Notes: generated from the sequence alone by a model not told the origin. A stretch of DNA of 64,000 nt from Dehalococcoides mccartyi 195 (GCF_000011905.1 NC_002936.3:868001-932000), one strand, 5' to 3'; counted from the first letter of the stretch, positions 26,812-37,017 are shown. Translations and numbers: made by a program.

Positions 26812-27441
26812 ATGGAGGAAATTCCTCTTCAATATCTTTACAAGCTGAATAAATCAGATATAACCAAAGCCGCCGAAGTTTGTGCCCGGGCTTTTCAAAA
26901 TGACCCGGTCATAAGGGAGATTGCCAAAGAAAAAGCCAGCCCGGACGCTCTCTACCAGATTTTTGAATATATACTGAAAAGCCAGATGGAAAACGGACAG
27001 GCTTATGCCAGTTCGGCTAACTTAGAGGGGATAGCCCTCTGGGAACCCAATGATGTCCGCAAACCGCTAGGCCAGCGCCTCAGGCATCTATACTATCTGT
27101 TTCAAATACGAAGCCAACTGCCCCTTCTGAATGAAATATCCAGAATAGATAAAGTCAGCCAGAACCTGCGGGCCAAATACGCCCCGCCTGTATATTTTTA
27201 TCTGGCGCTTTTAGCGGTTGACCCTAAGTATCAGGGCAACGGGATTGCCGGGCATCTGATACGCCCCATGCTGGACTTCATGAACGAAACCGGTATACCG
27301 TGCTATCTGGAAACTCAAAGCAGCCAGAATGTAGCTATGTATGAGCATATGGGGTTCAAACTACTAGCCAGCCAGGGGCTTCCAGGTACTGAACAGACCA
27401 TATACGGTATGCTGAAAAACTCTGACGGCAAAGTATCCTAA
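26812..27441 (+). CDS. GNAT-family N-acetyltransferase, copy 2
   Basis: 209 residues from ATG 26812, one base after the stop of copy 1, with AGAAAGGA upstream. The acetyl-CoA loop is LLAVDPKYQGNGIAGHLI, followed by CYLETQSSQNVAMYEHMGF. Tandem duplicate of the preceding gene, now well diverged. Last gene of the rpsO-to-dapA run. Substrate unknown. Confidence 0.85.
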   Translation: MEEIPLQYLYKLNKSDITKAAEVCARAFQNDPVIREIAKEKASPDALYQIFEYILKSQMENGQAYASSANLEGIALWEPNDVRKPLGQRLRHLYYLFQIRSQLPLLNEISRIDKVSQNLRAKYAPPVYFYLALLAVDPKYQGNGIAGHLIRPMLDFMNETGIPCYLETQSSQNVAMYEHMGFKLLASQGLPGTEQTIYGMLKNSDGKVS

Positions 27442-27465
27442 GCTTTATAAAGCGGATATTATAAA

Positions 27466-27491
27466 TATAAAAAGGGGGCTTAAAAGCCCCC
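27466..27491. terminator. Terminator between the acetyltransferase operon and purA
   Basis: GGGGGCTT/AAGCCCCC (27474-27481, 27484-27491) with a U-run on the minus strand. It serves purA and, as a hairpin, may also stop plus-strand transcripts. Confidence 0.75.
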
Positions 27492-27516
27492 TTCGGTATT
27501 TAGAGAAATATCAGGT

Positions 27517-28815
27517 TTATTTGTAGATAGTCTGTTCGCGTGAAGGGCCAATACAAACTGCACTCATCTGGCAGCCGATAAGCTCTTCAATCCGGCAGAT
27601 ATAATTTTTGGCTGCCAATGGCAAATCATCATAGCAGCGAACCTCTTTGGTAGAGCAAAGCCAGCCGGGCATTTCCTCATAAACAGGCTTGCACTTGGCA
27701 AGTTCACCTGAGTTCGCCGGAAAATATTTTATTATCTTGCCGTTAAGCTCATAAGCCGTACAAATGGATATGGCAGGCAGAATATCCATAATGTCTAAAC
27801 GGGTCATAATGGCAGTGGTCATGCCGTTTATCTGGCAGCTGAACCGCCCTGCCACCGCATCAAACCAGCCTATCCGTCTGGGACGGCCGGTAGTTGTGCC
27901 ATATTCGTGGGCTTCATCACGTATGATATCCCCGGTTTTATCCAAAAGCTCAGTAGGCATAGGCCCGCCGCCAACCCTGGTACTGTAAGCCTTGAAAACA
28001 CCCAGGGTAGCACTGACTGAAGCCGGCCCTATGCCTATTCCCAAGCAACCGCCAGCCGCCAGAGGCGAGCTGGAAGTGCCGTAAGGATAAGTGCCGAAAT
28101 CAGGGTCAAGCAAAGCCCCCTGCGCACCTTCCATTATTATCTTTTTATCCTGACTGATAGCCTCTTCAATAATATGAGTTGTTTCTTTTATATTGGGGGC
28201 TAACTCTTTACCCCATTTAAGGCAGGTTTCATAAATCTCGTCCAGAGAAATGGGTGCCGCATCATAAACCTTGGTCAGAATCTGGTTTTTACATTCCAGC
28301 ACATATTCCAGCCGCTCATGCAGATATTCGGGCAGAAGCAAATCACCCACCCGGATACCCATGCGGGCATATTTGTCTACGAAAGCCGGCCCGATGCCCC
28401 TGCGGGTAGTACCCAGTGACTTATTGCCCCTGGCCTCTTCTTCAAGCCCGTCCAGCAAAATATGATAAGGCAATACCAGATGAGCCCGGTCACTTATAAA
28501 AACATTTTTTACATCTACGCCCCGGCTGATAAGCTCATTGCGTTCGCGGATAAAAACATCAGGGTTTATAACCACCCCGTTGCCGATAATGCACTTGACA
28601 CCGGGATAAAAAACACCTGAAGGTATAATGTGAAGTTTAAACTCACCCATAGGGTTTATAACCGTATGGCCTGCGTTATCGCCCCCGGAAAAACGCACTA
28701 CATAGTCAGCCTCCTGGGCCAGCATATCTACAACTTTGCCCTTACCTTCATCCCCCCACTGTCCACCTACTATTGCTGTAACAGGCATAACTCCCCCAAT
28801 TTTGGCTTCAAACAT
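27517..28815 (-). CDS. purA: Adenylosuccinate synthetase
   Basis: 432 residues. GTP-binding GGQWGDEGKGK, NAGHTV and the TTTGRPRRIGWFD loop are diagnostic. It joins IMP and aspartate with GTP, the first committed step to AMP. ATG 28815 has a good GAGGGGA site and is chosen; the conventional start MPVTAIVGG would be ATG 28788, with GGGGGAG too close. The ribosome site at 28815 lies in a hairpin (28823-28852). Confidence 0.95.
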   Translation of the reverse strand: MFEAKIGGVMPVTAIVGGQWGDEGKGKVVDMLAQEADYVVRFSGGDNAGHTVINPMGEFKLHIIPSGVFYPGVKCIIGNGVVINPDVFIRERNELISRGVDVKNVFISDRAHLVLPYHILLDGLEEEARGNKSLGTTRRGIGPAFVDKYARMGIRVGDLLLPEYLHERLEYVLECKNQILTKVYDAAPISLDEIYETCLKWGKELAPNIKETTHIIEEAISQDKKIIMEGAQGALLDPDFGTYPYGTSSSPLAAGGCLGIGIGPASVSATLGVFKAYSTRVGGGPMPTELLDKTGDIIRDEAHEYGTTTGRPRRIGWFDAVAGRFSCQINGMTTAIMTRLDIMDILPAISICTAYELNGKIIKYFPANSGELAKCKPVYEEMPGWLCSTKEVRCYDDLPLAAKNYICRIEELIGCQMSAVCIGPSREQTIYK

Positions 28816-28822
28816 ATTTTAT

Positions 28823-28852
28823 CCCCTCACCCAACTACCAGTTGCTGAGGGG
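28823..28852 (-). promoter_or_regulatory. Hairpin that buries the purA ribosome site
   Basis: Minus strand CCCCTCA (28846-28852) pairs with TGAGGGG (28823-28829), with an inner AACT/AGTT stem. The 3' arm contains the GAGGGG ribosome site, 7 nt before ATG 28815, and no U-run follows. This fits translational control rather than termination. Confidence 0.6.
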
Positions 28853-28893
28853 AAACCGCTAAAGTTTAACAGATTAGACGAATAAAGTCACTA

Positions 28894-29475
28894 TTATTTG
28901 GTCTGGCGGTAAACATTGGCAAGCCGCTGGATAACAGTTATTAAACTAAGCACGCTTACCAGCACCAGCACCGGCACAAGTATGTTAAACATCATGCCAA
29001 TGGCCAGGGCAACCACCCGTTCAGGCCGGGTAAAAAACCCTTCCTTACCCTCAAGCCCCATAGCCTCAGCTCTGGCACGTATATAGCTGACCAGCAGGGA
29101 AAGAGTAAGGGTAACCACCGCCAGCACCACTGCGGGTGTCTGCCCGCTCTGAGAGTAAAAAGCACATACCCCGATAAGTATTGCCGCTTCCGAAACCCTG
29201 TCCAGAGTGGAATCCAGCACCGCTCCGAAGCGGGTAACCTTGCCGGTGCGTCTGGCCAGCGCCCCGTCCAGCATGTCAAATACACCTGCCAGCAGCATAA
29301 CAATCCCTGCAAGCAACAGATTTCCGTTCACTATAATCCCGGCGGCTACCAGGGTAACAATAAAACCGGTTACCGTAACCATATTGGGGGTAAGACCGGT
29401 TTTAGCTAAAAGGTTTATAATGGGATTGGTGACTTTTAGGGCTATTTCCTTACGTAAGTTTGCCATACCAGACAT
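28894..29475 (-). CDS. CDP-alcohol phosphatidyltransferase, phosphatidylinositol-phosphate synthase type
   Basis: 193 residues with about five to six membrane segments. The CDP-alcohol motif DxxDGxxAR...GxxxDxxxD is complete (FDMLDGALARR, FGAVLDSTLDR, residues 66-93). The later FTRPERVVALAIG stretch is typical of the inositol-phosphate branch of the family (mycobacterial PgsA1, archaeal AIP synthase). With inositol-phosphate synthase and a PimA-like enzyme in the same operon, CDP-diacylglycerol plus inositol-phosphate is the likely reaction. Weak ribosome site. Confidence 0.82.
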   Translation of the reverse strand: MSGMANLRKEIALKVTNPIINLLAKTGLTPNMVTVTGFIVTLVAAGIIVNGNLLLAGIVMLLAGVFDMLDGALARRTGKVTRFGAVLDSTLDRVSEAAILIGVCAFYSQSGQTPAVVLAVVTLTLSLLVSYIRARAEAMGLEGKEGFFTRPERVVALAIGMMFNILVPVLVLVSVLSLITVIQRLANVYRQTK

Positions 29476-29520
29476 GATATTCAGACTCTTTTCTGCCCTG
29501 AGTTAAAGGCAACAGCCAGG

Positions 29521-30669
29521 CTATTTACCTTCGGGACCATGGTGATTTTTGCTTAACACCAAATGGTAGTACTCTTCAACTTTTTTAGCAACTCTTTTCC
29601 AACTGTACTGCTGAACCGTTTTTAGTCCACCGGCGCTGAGTTCAGAACGCAAATCAGGCTGGGCAATCAGTTTCAAAAGAGCTTCTGCCAGTTTATCAGA
29701 GTTTTTGGGCGGTACTAACAGACCTTCTTTATTATCCGTCAGTACACACTGGTATCCCTCTATTTGTGAAGCCACAATCGGCACACCCAAAGCCATAGCT
29801 TCCAGAAGTACAATGCCGAAACTTTCCTGACCGGTAGCCGGGGAGCAGTAAATATGGGCTGTCTTGTAATACCGCGGCAGCTCATTACAGGCAACCCCGC
29901 CGGTAAAAACCACATCTGAAAGCCCATGCCGTTTTACCTTGCTGCGATAATGGCTCATTTGCCTGGGAGTACCCGGCCCCACTACCAGAAGCCTGGTCTG
30001 GGGGCACAGGGGCTTAATCTGGGCGTATGCATCAATCAGATAGTCCAAACCCTTTCGGCTCTCCATACGCCCCACAAAAAGGATATTCAGCTTGTCATCC
30101 AGATACTCCGGCACAGGCTGAACTTCGGTATTAAATAAATCCAGGTCTATACCGTTGGGCACAATAGTATAGTCACCGGGGATATATTTGGAGGCAAAAC
30201 GCAGAGCCGCTTTGGAAACCGCCATATGCCCGTGAAGATTACGCCTGCGCCTTCTCAGGAATATGCGGGTAAAAGGCCAGCCCAAATTATAACCGGGCTT
30301 GCCCTGACTGGCGTGGAAAGTAGCTACATTGCAGGTTTTGGAAAACCGGAGCATGGCACTGCACAGCATTATCATAAAAGGCTCATGCAGGTGGATAACG
30401 TCAAACTTTTCGGTTTCCAAAACCTGTTTAATACGGTTTTTAAGATTGACCGAAAGGCTGATGCGAACCACTGTGCCGGAGATAGCCAGAGGGCGGGGCT
30501 TGCCCATCCTGATAAAATCAGTACCGTATTCTGCCGGAGACTTTGATGCTGGAGCAATAATGCGAACATCATGCCCCAGCATCTTAAGTTCTTTATAAAG
30601 CGAGCTAACGTGGTTAACTACGCCACCCGGATAGGCAAAATCATAAGGACAGACTAAAACTATCTTCAC
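29521..30669 (-). CDS. GT4 glycosyltransferase, PimA-like
   Basis: 382 residues, GT-B fold. N-terminal IVLVCPYDFAYPGGVVNHVSS, NGIDLDLF in the linker, FVGRMESRKGLDYLIDA, and the donor-site ESFGIVLLEAMALGVPIVAS. The opening CPYDxxxPGGV is characteristic of PimA, the mannosyltransferase acting on phosphatidylinositol. It sits between the inositol-phosphate synthase and the CDP-alcohol transferase, which supports a glycosyl-phosphatidylinositol lipid product at the inner membrane face. Donor sugar not proven. Confidence 0.82.
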   Translation of the reverse strand: MKIVLVCPYDFAYPGGVVNHVSSLYKELKMLGHDVRIIAPASKSPAEYGTDFIRMGKPRPLAISGTVVRISLSVNLKNRIKQVLETEKFDVIHLHEPFMIMLCSAMLRFSKTCNVATFHASQGKPGYNLGWPFTRIFLRRRRRNLHGHMAVSKAALRFASKYIPGDYTIVPNGIDLDLFNTEVQPVPEYLDDKLNILFVGRMESRKGLDYLIDAYAQIKPLCPQTRLLVVGPGTPRQMSHYRSKVKRHGLSDVVFTGGVACNELPRYYKTAHIYCSPATGQESFGIVLLEAMALGVPIVASQIEGYQCVLTDNKEGLLVPPKNSDKLAEALLKLIAQPDLRSELSAGGLKTVQQYSWKRVAKKVEEYYHLVLSKNHHGPEGK

Positions 30670-30712
30670 TGTTAACCGCCACTAACCTATAGTGCTACTA
30701 AGGAAGTCCGGG

Positions 30713-31825
30713 TTATTTTTCTGCCTTTTTTTCAGCCTCGGCCATTTTTTTAGCAGAGGTCTTCTTTATAAACTCAGCCGTCATAGCGTGAGCAGCATCG
30801 TCAGTATACTGAACGGGAGGTGATTTCATAAAATATGAAGAAGGTTCGTTCAGTGAACCTGACATACCGTTATCCATAGCTAATTTACAGCAGCGGATAG
30901 CATCAATGACTACACCGGCGGAGTTGGGGCTGTCCCAAACTTCCAGCTTCATCTCCAAATTCAAGGGGACATCACCGAAAGTCCGGCCTTCCATGCGGAT
31001 ATGGCAGAACTTGCGGTCTTCAAGCCACGGCACGTAGTCACTGGGGCCTACATGAACGCAATCAGGATCAAGCTTGTAATCAAGCTGGGAGGTAACTGCG
31101 TTGGTCTTGGAAATCTTCTTTGATTCCAAACGCTCACGTTCAAGCATATTCATAAAGTCAGTGTTGCCGCCGAAGTTCAGCTGATAAGTCTTCTCCAGCT
31201 TTACACCGCGGTCACAGAAGAGTCTGGTCAGTACGCGGTGGGTAATAGTAGCACCCACCTGTGACTTGATATCATCACCGATAATAGGTACACCGGCAGT
31301 GACAAAACGCTGCTGCCAATATTTTTCCCGGGCAATAAATACCGGTATGCAGTTAACCATACCGCAGCCGGCTTCCAAAATCTGCTCTACATACCACTTG
31401 GTGGCTTCTTCGGAACCCACCGGCAGATAGTTGATAACAACATCTGTTTTGGTCTCTTTGAGGATTTTTACAATGTCAGCGGTAGAGCCGGGAGCCTTCT
31501 GAATAATCTGGGAAAGATACTTTCCCAGACCGTCATGGGTCATGCCGCGCTCAACCTTAACACCGGTTGCCGGAACATCAGTAAACTTAAAAGTATTGTT
31601 GGGCTTGGTAAAAATAGCTTCACTAATATCTTTGCCGACTTTGTTCTTGTCTACATCAAAGGCAGCGGTGAAATTAATGTCGCTGATGTGATAACCGCCA
31701 AGATTTACATGCATAAGACCGGGAACGAACTCAGTATCCTTAGCTTTGCGGTAATAGTGAACACCCTGTACCAGGGACGAAGCACAGTTACCAACACCGA
31801 TAATGGCAACATTGATTTTACCCAA
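30713..31825 (-). CDS. ino1: myo-Inositol-1-phosphate synthase
   Basis: 370 residues from a TTG start. NAD-binding [20 protein letters not shown] and [16 protein letters not shown], with GGNTDFMNM, match the short bacterial/archaeal form of Ino1. It converts glucose-6-phosphate to inositol-phosphate. The GGAAGGAG site is about 14 nt upstream, rather far. First gene of the operon with the PimA-like and CDP-alcohol enzymes; it could also feed the MshA-like enzyme at 46564. Confidence 0.93.
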   Translation of the reverse strand: MGKINVAIIGVGNCASSLVQGVHYYRKAKDTEFVPGLMHVNLGGYHISDINFTAAFDVDKNKVGKDISEAIFTKPNNTFKFTDVPATGVKVERGMTHDGLGKYLSQIIQKAPGSTADIVKILKETKTDVVINYLPVGSEEATKWYVEQILEAGCGMVNCIPVFIAREKYWQQRFVTAGVPIIGDDIKSQVGATITHRVLTRLFCDRGVKLEKTYQLNFGGNTDFMNMLERERLESKKISKTNAVTSQLDYKLDPDCVHVGPSDYVPWLEDRKFCHIRMEGRTFGDVPLNLEMKLEVWDSPNSAGVVIDAIRCCKLAMDNGMSGSLNEPSSYFMKSPPVQYTDDAAHAMTAEFIKKTSAKKMAEAEKKAEK

Positions 31826-31971
31826 TTTTTTCCGTTTTCTCCTTCCAACAGAAGAGGCTACCCTGAAACGTCACTAACCCTTCAGAAGATAACCTCTGAA
31901 TAATTTGATACCATCTTTAAGCCCATCCGGGCATTTTTAAAGCCATTTCCCAGGATAAACTAAGCTTAACC

Positions 31972-32109
31972 CTAGCCTATTCTGTAAACCTTCCCGCCGC
32001 AAACAGGGCAGGTACCTTGCCAGGCTCCGCGACCATTTTTCAGAGTAACTCTCTTGGCATCTTTGACGTCAATCTTCTTGCGATCCTTGACACAATAAGC
32101 CTGTACCAT
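31972..32109 (-). CDS. Small DUF5679-like zinc-binding protein
   Basis: 45 residues: MVQAYCVKDRKKIDVKDAKR then TLKNGRGAWQGTCPVCGGKV and a YRIG end. AAGGAGACC precedes the ATG. The family binds a metal with two CxxC pairs; here the second, CPVC, is intact but the first reads CVKD, so one cysteine is aspartate. Own promoter at 32141-32169. Function unknown. Confidence 0.8.
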   Translation of the reverse strand: MVQAYCVKDRKKIDVKDAKRVTLKNGRGAWQGTCPVCGGKVYRIG

Positions 32110-32140
32110 GGCCGGTCTCCTTTCGGGTATTTTGGAATAT

Positions 32141-32169
32141 ATCATCTACTATTAGAGGCGCATTGTCAA
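32141..32169 (-). promoter_or_regulatory. Promoter of the DUF5679-like gene
   Basis: Minus strand TTGACA (32164-32169), a 17-bp spacer and GATGAT (32141-32146). Confidence 0.55.
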
Positions 32170-32191
32170 GCATTATAAGTATAATTTTAAG

Positions 32192-33094
32192 CTAATCCGC
32201 ATTCTTTTTAGGGCATGGGCTCAGGAAGACTTTGGCAGGGTGCCAGCTGCCGTCAGTTTCAGGGCGGATTACAGCCGCAAAGCGGTTTTCAGCGCTATAC
32301 ACCGCCATAGCTTCCGGCTGCCCGGTCATTTCCAGCCTTATTTCCAACCCGTTTACCAGCCGGGTTATACTTTCATCATCAAGGGTTATACGCGGCAAAT
32401 GCCCTACGGCGGCTTCCGGCGGCAGCAGAATATCTGCCAGCCTTCCTTTATTTTCAGCCGCTTCAAGGTCAGCCAAATCAAGTGAAGTTGTAAGGTGGAA
32501 TGGGCCGTAAGATTCCCTGACCAGGGTTTTCAAATATGCCCCGCAGCCCAGTTTCCTGCCTAAATCAAAGGCTATAGAACGTATATACGTACCGTGTCCG
32601 CACTCTATCCGCAAACGCAGCACAGGTGAAGCAAAACCGAGGAATTCAATGCCGTAAATCGCAGCTTTACGCGGGTTTCTTTCAACCTCTATCCCCTGCC
32701 TGGCCAGGTTATACAGGCGAACCCCGCGGTGTTTTACCGCACTGTACATGGGGGGAATCTGGGTTATCTCACCCAGAAAATCCGGCAAAGCATTACGCAC
32801 CATATCAGCAGTAATATGTTCACAGCTCTTTCGGGAAGTAATCTCCCCTTCGCTATCGTAGCTATCTGTCTCCGTACCCAGCTCTATTTCAGCCAGATAG
32901 GTTTTGCGGACTGAAGAAAGGTACTCTATCAGGCGGGTTGCGCTTCCCAGAAAAACAGGTATAACCCCGGTGGCACTCGGGTCAAGCATACCGCCATGCC
33001 CTACCTTTTTCTGGGAGTAAATATGCCTTACTTTTGAGACCACCCCGAAAGAGGTCAAACCTGGAGGTTTGTTGATATTCAAGATGCCATTCAT
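32192..33094 (-). CDS. truB: tRNA pseudouridine-55 synthase
   Basis: 300 residues. INKPPGLTSFGVVSKVR opens the protein and the catalytic aspartate is in GHGGMLDPSATGV; the common T in GTLDP is M here. It makes pseudouridine 55 in the T loop of tRNAs. Starts 2 nt after rbfA; end of the nusA operon. Confidence 0.94.
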   Translation of the reverse strand: MNGILNINKPPGLTSFGVVSKVRHIYSQKKVGHGGMLDPSATGVIPVFLGSATRLIEYLSSVRKTYLAEIELGTETDSYDSEGEITSRKSCEHITADMVRNALPDFLGEITQIPPMYSAVKHRGVRLYNLARQGIEVERNPRKAAIYGIEFLGFASPVLRLRIECGHGTYIRSIAFDLGRKLGCGAYLKTLVRESYGPFHLTTSLDLADLEAAENKGRLADILLPPEAAVGHLPRITLDDESITRLVNGLEIRLEMTGQPEAMAVYSAENRFAAVIRPETDGSWHPAKVFLSPCPKKNAD

Positions 33095-33096
33095 GG

Positions 33097-33453
33097 CTAA
33101 TCTTCAGGCTGGTGTTGAGTAACCCGGTCAATAAGGGTATTCAGGCGAACACCCCTTTCAATAGTATCATCCCAGATAAAATTGAAAACCGGCATATAGC
33201 GTATATCAGTCTTTTTAGCTATTTCGGTGCGGAAAAAACCGGCCGCTGCGTTTAAAGCGGCCAGTATTTCATCTTTATGTTCATCACCGGCCAGATGGCT
33301 CACATATACAGTGGCATGGCGCATATCTTCAGATACATCTACCTCGTTTACAGACAAAAGCGTATCCAGACGCGGGTCACGAACCTCTTTTTGAAGGAGA
33401 GCGCTTATATCTGCCCGGAACAGCTGGTTAAGTTTTTTTACCCGCCGTGACAT
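33097..33453 (-). CDS. rbfA: Ribosome-binding factor A
   Basis: 118 residues with the RbfA KH-like pattern: LLQKEVRDPRL, VDVSEDMRHATVYVS, and the C-terminal IRYMPVFNFIWDDTIERG. It aids late 16S 5'-end maturation of 30S subunits. Its start overlaps the infB stop by one base. Confidence 0.94.
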   Translation of the reverse strand: MSRRVKKLNQLFRADISALLQKEVRDPRLDTLLSVNEVDVSEDMRHATVYVSHLAGDEHKDEILAALNAAAGFFRTEIAKKTDIRYMPVFNFIWDDTIERGVRLNTLIDRVTQHQPED

Positions 33454-35234
33454 CAGCGTGATTTTTCCTTATGATAAAATTCCAAAATATCACTCTTCTG
33501 GAAATCATTGAAATCTTTCAAGCCTACGCCGCACTCATAACCGGCCACCACTTCTTTAACATCATCCTTAAAGCGGCGGAGACTGTTGCTGGGGGCATCT
33601 ACAATCACTTCGCCGCCCCTAAGCAGCCTTACCTGAGAATTCTTTAGAACCTTGCCTTCCAGTACCATACAACCGGCAATGCTGAGCTTTTTAGTGCTTT
33701 CAAAGACTGCCCGCACTTCAGCCCGGCCGTCAATAACTTCTTTAATAGTGGGTTCAAGCAGACCCTGAACAGCTTTCTCCACATCTTCTACCAGTTTATA
33801 AATAATGTCATAATGCCGGATATCAATATCTTCGGCATCCGCCAGACGCTGGGCATTGGTTTCTATACCAGTGCTGAAGCCGATAATCAAGCCACCCGAA
33901 GCCATAGCCAGCATAACATCACTCTCGGTTATGTTACCGACACCGCTGCGGTTTATGTTTATCTTTATCTTATCGGTACTCAGTTTTTCCAGTGAATCTT
34001 TAATGGGTTCAAGGCTGCCTTGAACATCAGTTTTAAGTATTATGTTAAGCTCTTTGATATTGCCCTTGCTAACCTGGTCATACACATTAGTCAGGCTGAC
34101 TGCGTTTGTTTTACGGGTAACCTGGCTGTTTTCATTAACCATATCCCTGGCCTGTTTTTCGGTGGCCACGGCTATAATCTTGTCACCTACCTGAGGCACA
34201 CTTTCCATACCCAGCAAGGCCACCGGAGTGGAGGGTTCAGCCTTTTTGATGCGTTTACCCACATCATTAAACATAGCTTTTACCCGCCCCCAGGTAGTGC
34301 CGGCAACCACAGTGTCTCCCAGTTTCAGAGTACCGCTCTGGACCAGAACAGTAGCCATAGGGCCTCTGTTCTTATCCATTTCAGCTTCAATAACCACACC
34401 GCTGGCAGGCTGATTGGGGTCAGCCCGCAAATCTTCAAGTTCGGCAATCAGCAAGACTGCTTCCAGCAGTTCATTTATACCCTTCTTTTCACGGGCAGAA
34501 GTGGGAATGGCCAGAGTATCACCACCCCATTCCTCAACTACCAGCCCGGCCTCAGCCAGCTGCTGTTTGACCCTGTCCGGATTAGCTTCGGGTTTGTCCA
34601 TCTTGTTTATAGCCAAAATAATGGGCACACCGGCGGCTTTGGCATGGTCAAGCGCTTCCAGCGTCTGCGGCATAACGCCGTCATCAGCGGCAACTACCAG
34701 AATAGTAATATCGGTAGCCTGAGCACCCCGGGCGCGCATGGCAGTAAAAGCTTCATGGCCGGGGGTATCCAGAAAAGTTATCTTTTGGCCTTTGATTTCC
34801 ACCTGATAAGCCCCAATATGCTGGGTAATGCCGCCCGCTTCTTTTTCCATAACATTGGTGGAGCGTATAGCATCAAGCAGACGGGTTTTACCATGGTCTA
34901 CATGGCCCATAATGGTTACTACCGGCGGACGAAGGGGGAAATTACTCAGTTTTTCTTTAGCGGGAGAGACCTTTTTGGCGGCGCTTTTCTTAAGAACCTT
35001 AAGCCTAGCCTCAAAACCAGCCGCCTCTACAATACCCTTGGCAACCTCAAACTCTATAACCTGATTTATATTAGCCATAATGCCCTTGCGCATAAGGGCC
35101 TTAATAACTTCAACCGGATTTGTATCCAGACTATCAGCCAGCTCTTTTACCGACACCGCCGCCCCAAGTTCAATAACCTTAGCCGGAGGGGCAACTTCAG
35201 TCTTGGCGCTTGATTTACTTGTCTTCTCTACCAT
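33453..35234 (-). CDS. infB: Translation initiation factor IF-2 (short form)
   Basis: 593 residues, lacking the long N-terminal extension of many IF-2 proteins. A short IF2_N region ([20 protein letters not shown]) precedes the G domain (G1 [21 protein letters not shown]) and domains II-IV. It brings initiator fMet-tRNA to the 30S subunit. GTGAAGGAAA precedes the ATG, which overlaps the ylxR end by 20 bp. Confidence 0.96.
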
Positions 35235-35529
35235 TTTCCTTCACCTCACACACTTCGCGCCCATATTTCAACAATTCTTCGCGGTTCTCCGGAGTAATGG
35301 CAATCTTCAAAGCGTGGGTAATATAACTGCCCTTCAGCCCGGATTCCCAGCAGGCCATATCTCTGCACAAATAGGCTCCGCGTCCTTCCAGACGCCCGCT
35401 ATGGTCTACCCTTACGTCATTATCTTCTGTTCTTACCAGCCGGATAAGCTCTTGTTTAGCCTTTTCGGTACGGCAGGCGATACAAGTCCGCATGGGCACA
35501 AATTTAGAAGTCGATTTCCTCTGATTCAT
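35215..35529 (-). CDS. ylxR: YlxR (DUF448) RNA-binding protein
   Basis: 104 residues. [20 protein letters not shown] and [14 protein letters not shown] are the YlxR signature, with CxxC and C...C positions. The usual place is between nusA and infB, as here, overlapping both. A nucleoid/RNA-binding regulator in Bacillus. Confidence 0.92.
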
Positions 35530-36979
35530 AATCCGTTACATTCCGCCGTTTTTTGCCCTTCAGCTTGATACCATCTTCAGCGGTATCTTTGCCTTTGACG
35601 GTCTTTTTCTTGTTTTTACCCTTGTTTTTATCATCTATGACTATTTCACGCCGGGGCAGCAAATCTTCTGCAAAACGCAGTTTGACTGTATCACCCTCAG
35701 CCACTTTATCCAGCACATTAAGGGGTACCACCACACCCTGTTCTTCAGGCACGGCTTCAGTCTTGGCAGGTGTTTCCTTCACCGCCGGTTCGGCTATTAT
35801 AGCCTCAGGCATGACCGGCTCAATAGGTTCTGCTTCGGCCTTGGCAGCAGGTGCAGCGGCAGGCTGTTTTTCAATAACCTTTTCGGTTATGGCAGGCTTT
35901 TCAGTTTCCCCCTGCTTGCGGGCAGTTTCTTCCGCCCGTTCCACCTCTTCATCAGAGGCACTCTTAATATCAATCCGCCAGCCGGTCAGCTTAACCGCCA
36001 GACGCACATTCTGTCCTTCTTTACCAATACCCAAACTCAGCTGGCGGTCAGGTATGACCACAATAGCAGATTTTTCAGCTTCGTTCAGAATAACTTTTGT
36101 AACCTGAGCCGGGCTAAGTGAATTGGCAATAAAATTAGCTATTTCACTATCCCAGGCCACCACATCTATCTTTTCGCCGTTCAGCTCACTGACAATATTC
36201 TGAATGCGGATACCCCGCAAACCCACACAGCAACCCACCGGGTCAATCCCCGGCTGTAAAGCGCCTACCGCTACTTTAGAGCGTGAACCGGCTTCACGGG
36301 CAACCGCCTTTATCTCTACCAGCTGGTTAAAAACCTCCGGCACTTCCATTTCAAACAGACGCCGTACCAAACCGGGGTGAGAACGCGAAACAATAACAGC
36401 CGGGCCTTTGGCTGTTTTAGCCACATCCACTACATACACCTTTATACGCTGCCCGGCCCGATACCTTTCACCGTATGCCTGTTCGCTGGCGGGCATTATG
36501 GCTTCCACCCGGCCTATATCAACAGTAATCTGCTTGGGCTCTATACGCTGAACCACGCCTACCAGGGTGTCACCCGCCTTGGAGGCATATTCGTCAAAAA
36601 TAGCCGTATTTTCCGCTTCATGCAGACGCTGCAGGATAACCTGCTTGGCAGTTTGGGCAGCAATACGCCCGGCATCAGCCGGAGTATCTTCAACCATCAT
36701 AAGGTCGCCTATCTTGGCATCAGCTTTCAGCCGTTTGGCCTCAAGCAAACGCATTTCCTGGCGGCTGTCAGTCACTTTTTCAACTACCAGCTTTTCGGCC
36801 ATGACCTTTACCTTGCCAGTCAGCTGGTCTATCTTCACCGCGATATTCTGGTTTGGAGCAAAGCTCTCTTTACGATAAGCCGATACCAAAGCCGACTCAA
36901 CGGTAGCAAGTACTACTTCCTTTGGCAGATTCTTTTCTGCCGAGAGCTGGGTGATAGCGAGCAAAAAGTCGCTTTTCAT
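35504..36979 (-). CDS. nusA: Transcription termination/antitermination protein NusA
   Basis: 491 residues. N-terminal RNAP-binding domain (1-130), S1 domain ([21 protein letters not shown]), two KH domains ([44 protein letters not shown]), then an alanine/proline/glutamate linker and a lysine-rich tail ([14 protein letters not shown]) replacing the acidic repeats of E. coli. It modulates pausing and termination. No rimP gene precedes it, unlike most bacteria. A terminator hairpin lies in its leader. Confidence 0.95.
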   Translation of the reverse strand: MKSDFLLAITQLSAEKNLPKEVVLATVESALVSAYRKESFAPNQNIAVKIDQLTGKVKVMAEKLVVEKVTDSRQEMRLLEAKRLKADAKIGDLMMVEDTPADAGRIAAQTAKQVILQRLHEAENTAIFDEYASKAGDTLVGVVQRIEPKQITVDIGRVEAIMPASEQAYGERYRAGQRIKVYVVDVAKTAKGPAVIVSRSHPGLVRRLFEMEVPEVFNQLVEIKAVAREAGSRSKVAVGALQPGIDPVGCCVGLRGIRIQNIVSELNGEKIDVVAWDSEIANFIANSLSPAQVTKVILNEAEKSAIVVIPDRQLSLGIGKEGQNVRLAVKLTGWRIDIKSASDEEVERAEETARKQGETEKPAITEKVIEKQPAAAPAAKAEAEPIEPVMPEAIIAEPAVKETPAKTEAVPEEQGVVVPLNVLDKVAEGDTVKLRFAEDLLPRREIVIDDKNKGKNKKKTVKGKDTAEDGIKLKGKKRRNVTDYESEEIDF

Positions 36980-37017
36980 CTCGGTTATGTATCCTCCTCA
37001 GTTTATCCCGATACAAC

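Noticed and set aside
34020-35213. 397-codon frame antisense to infB
   Set aside because: Shadow of the GC-biased infB codons; product has no coherent domain, and infB is certain.
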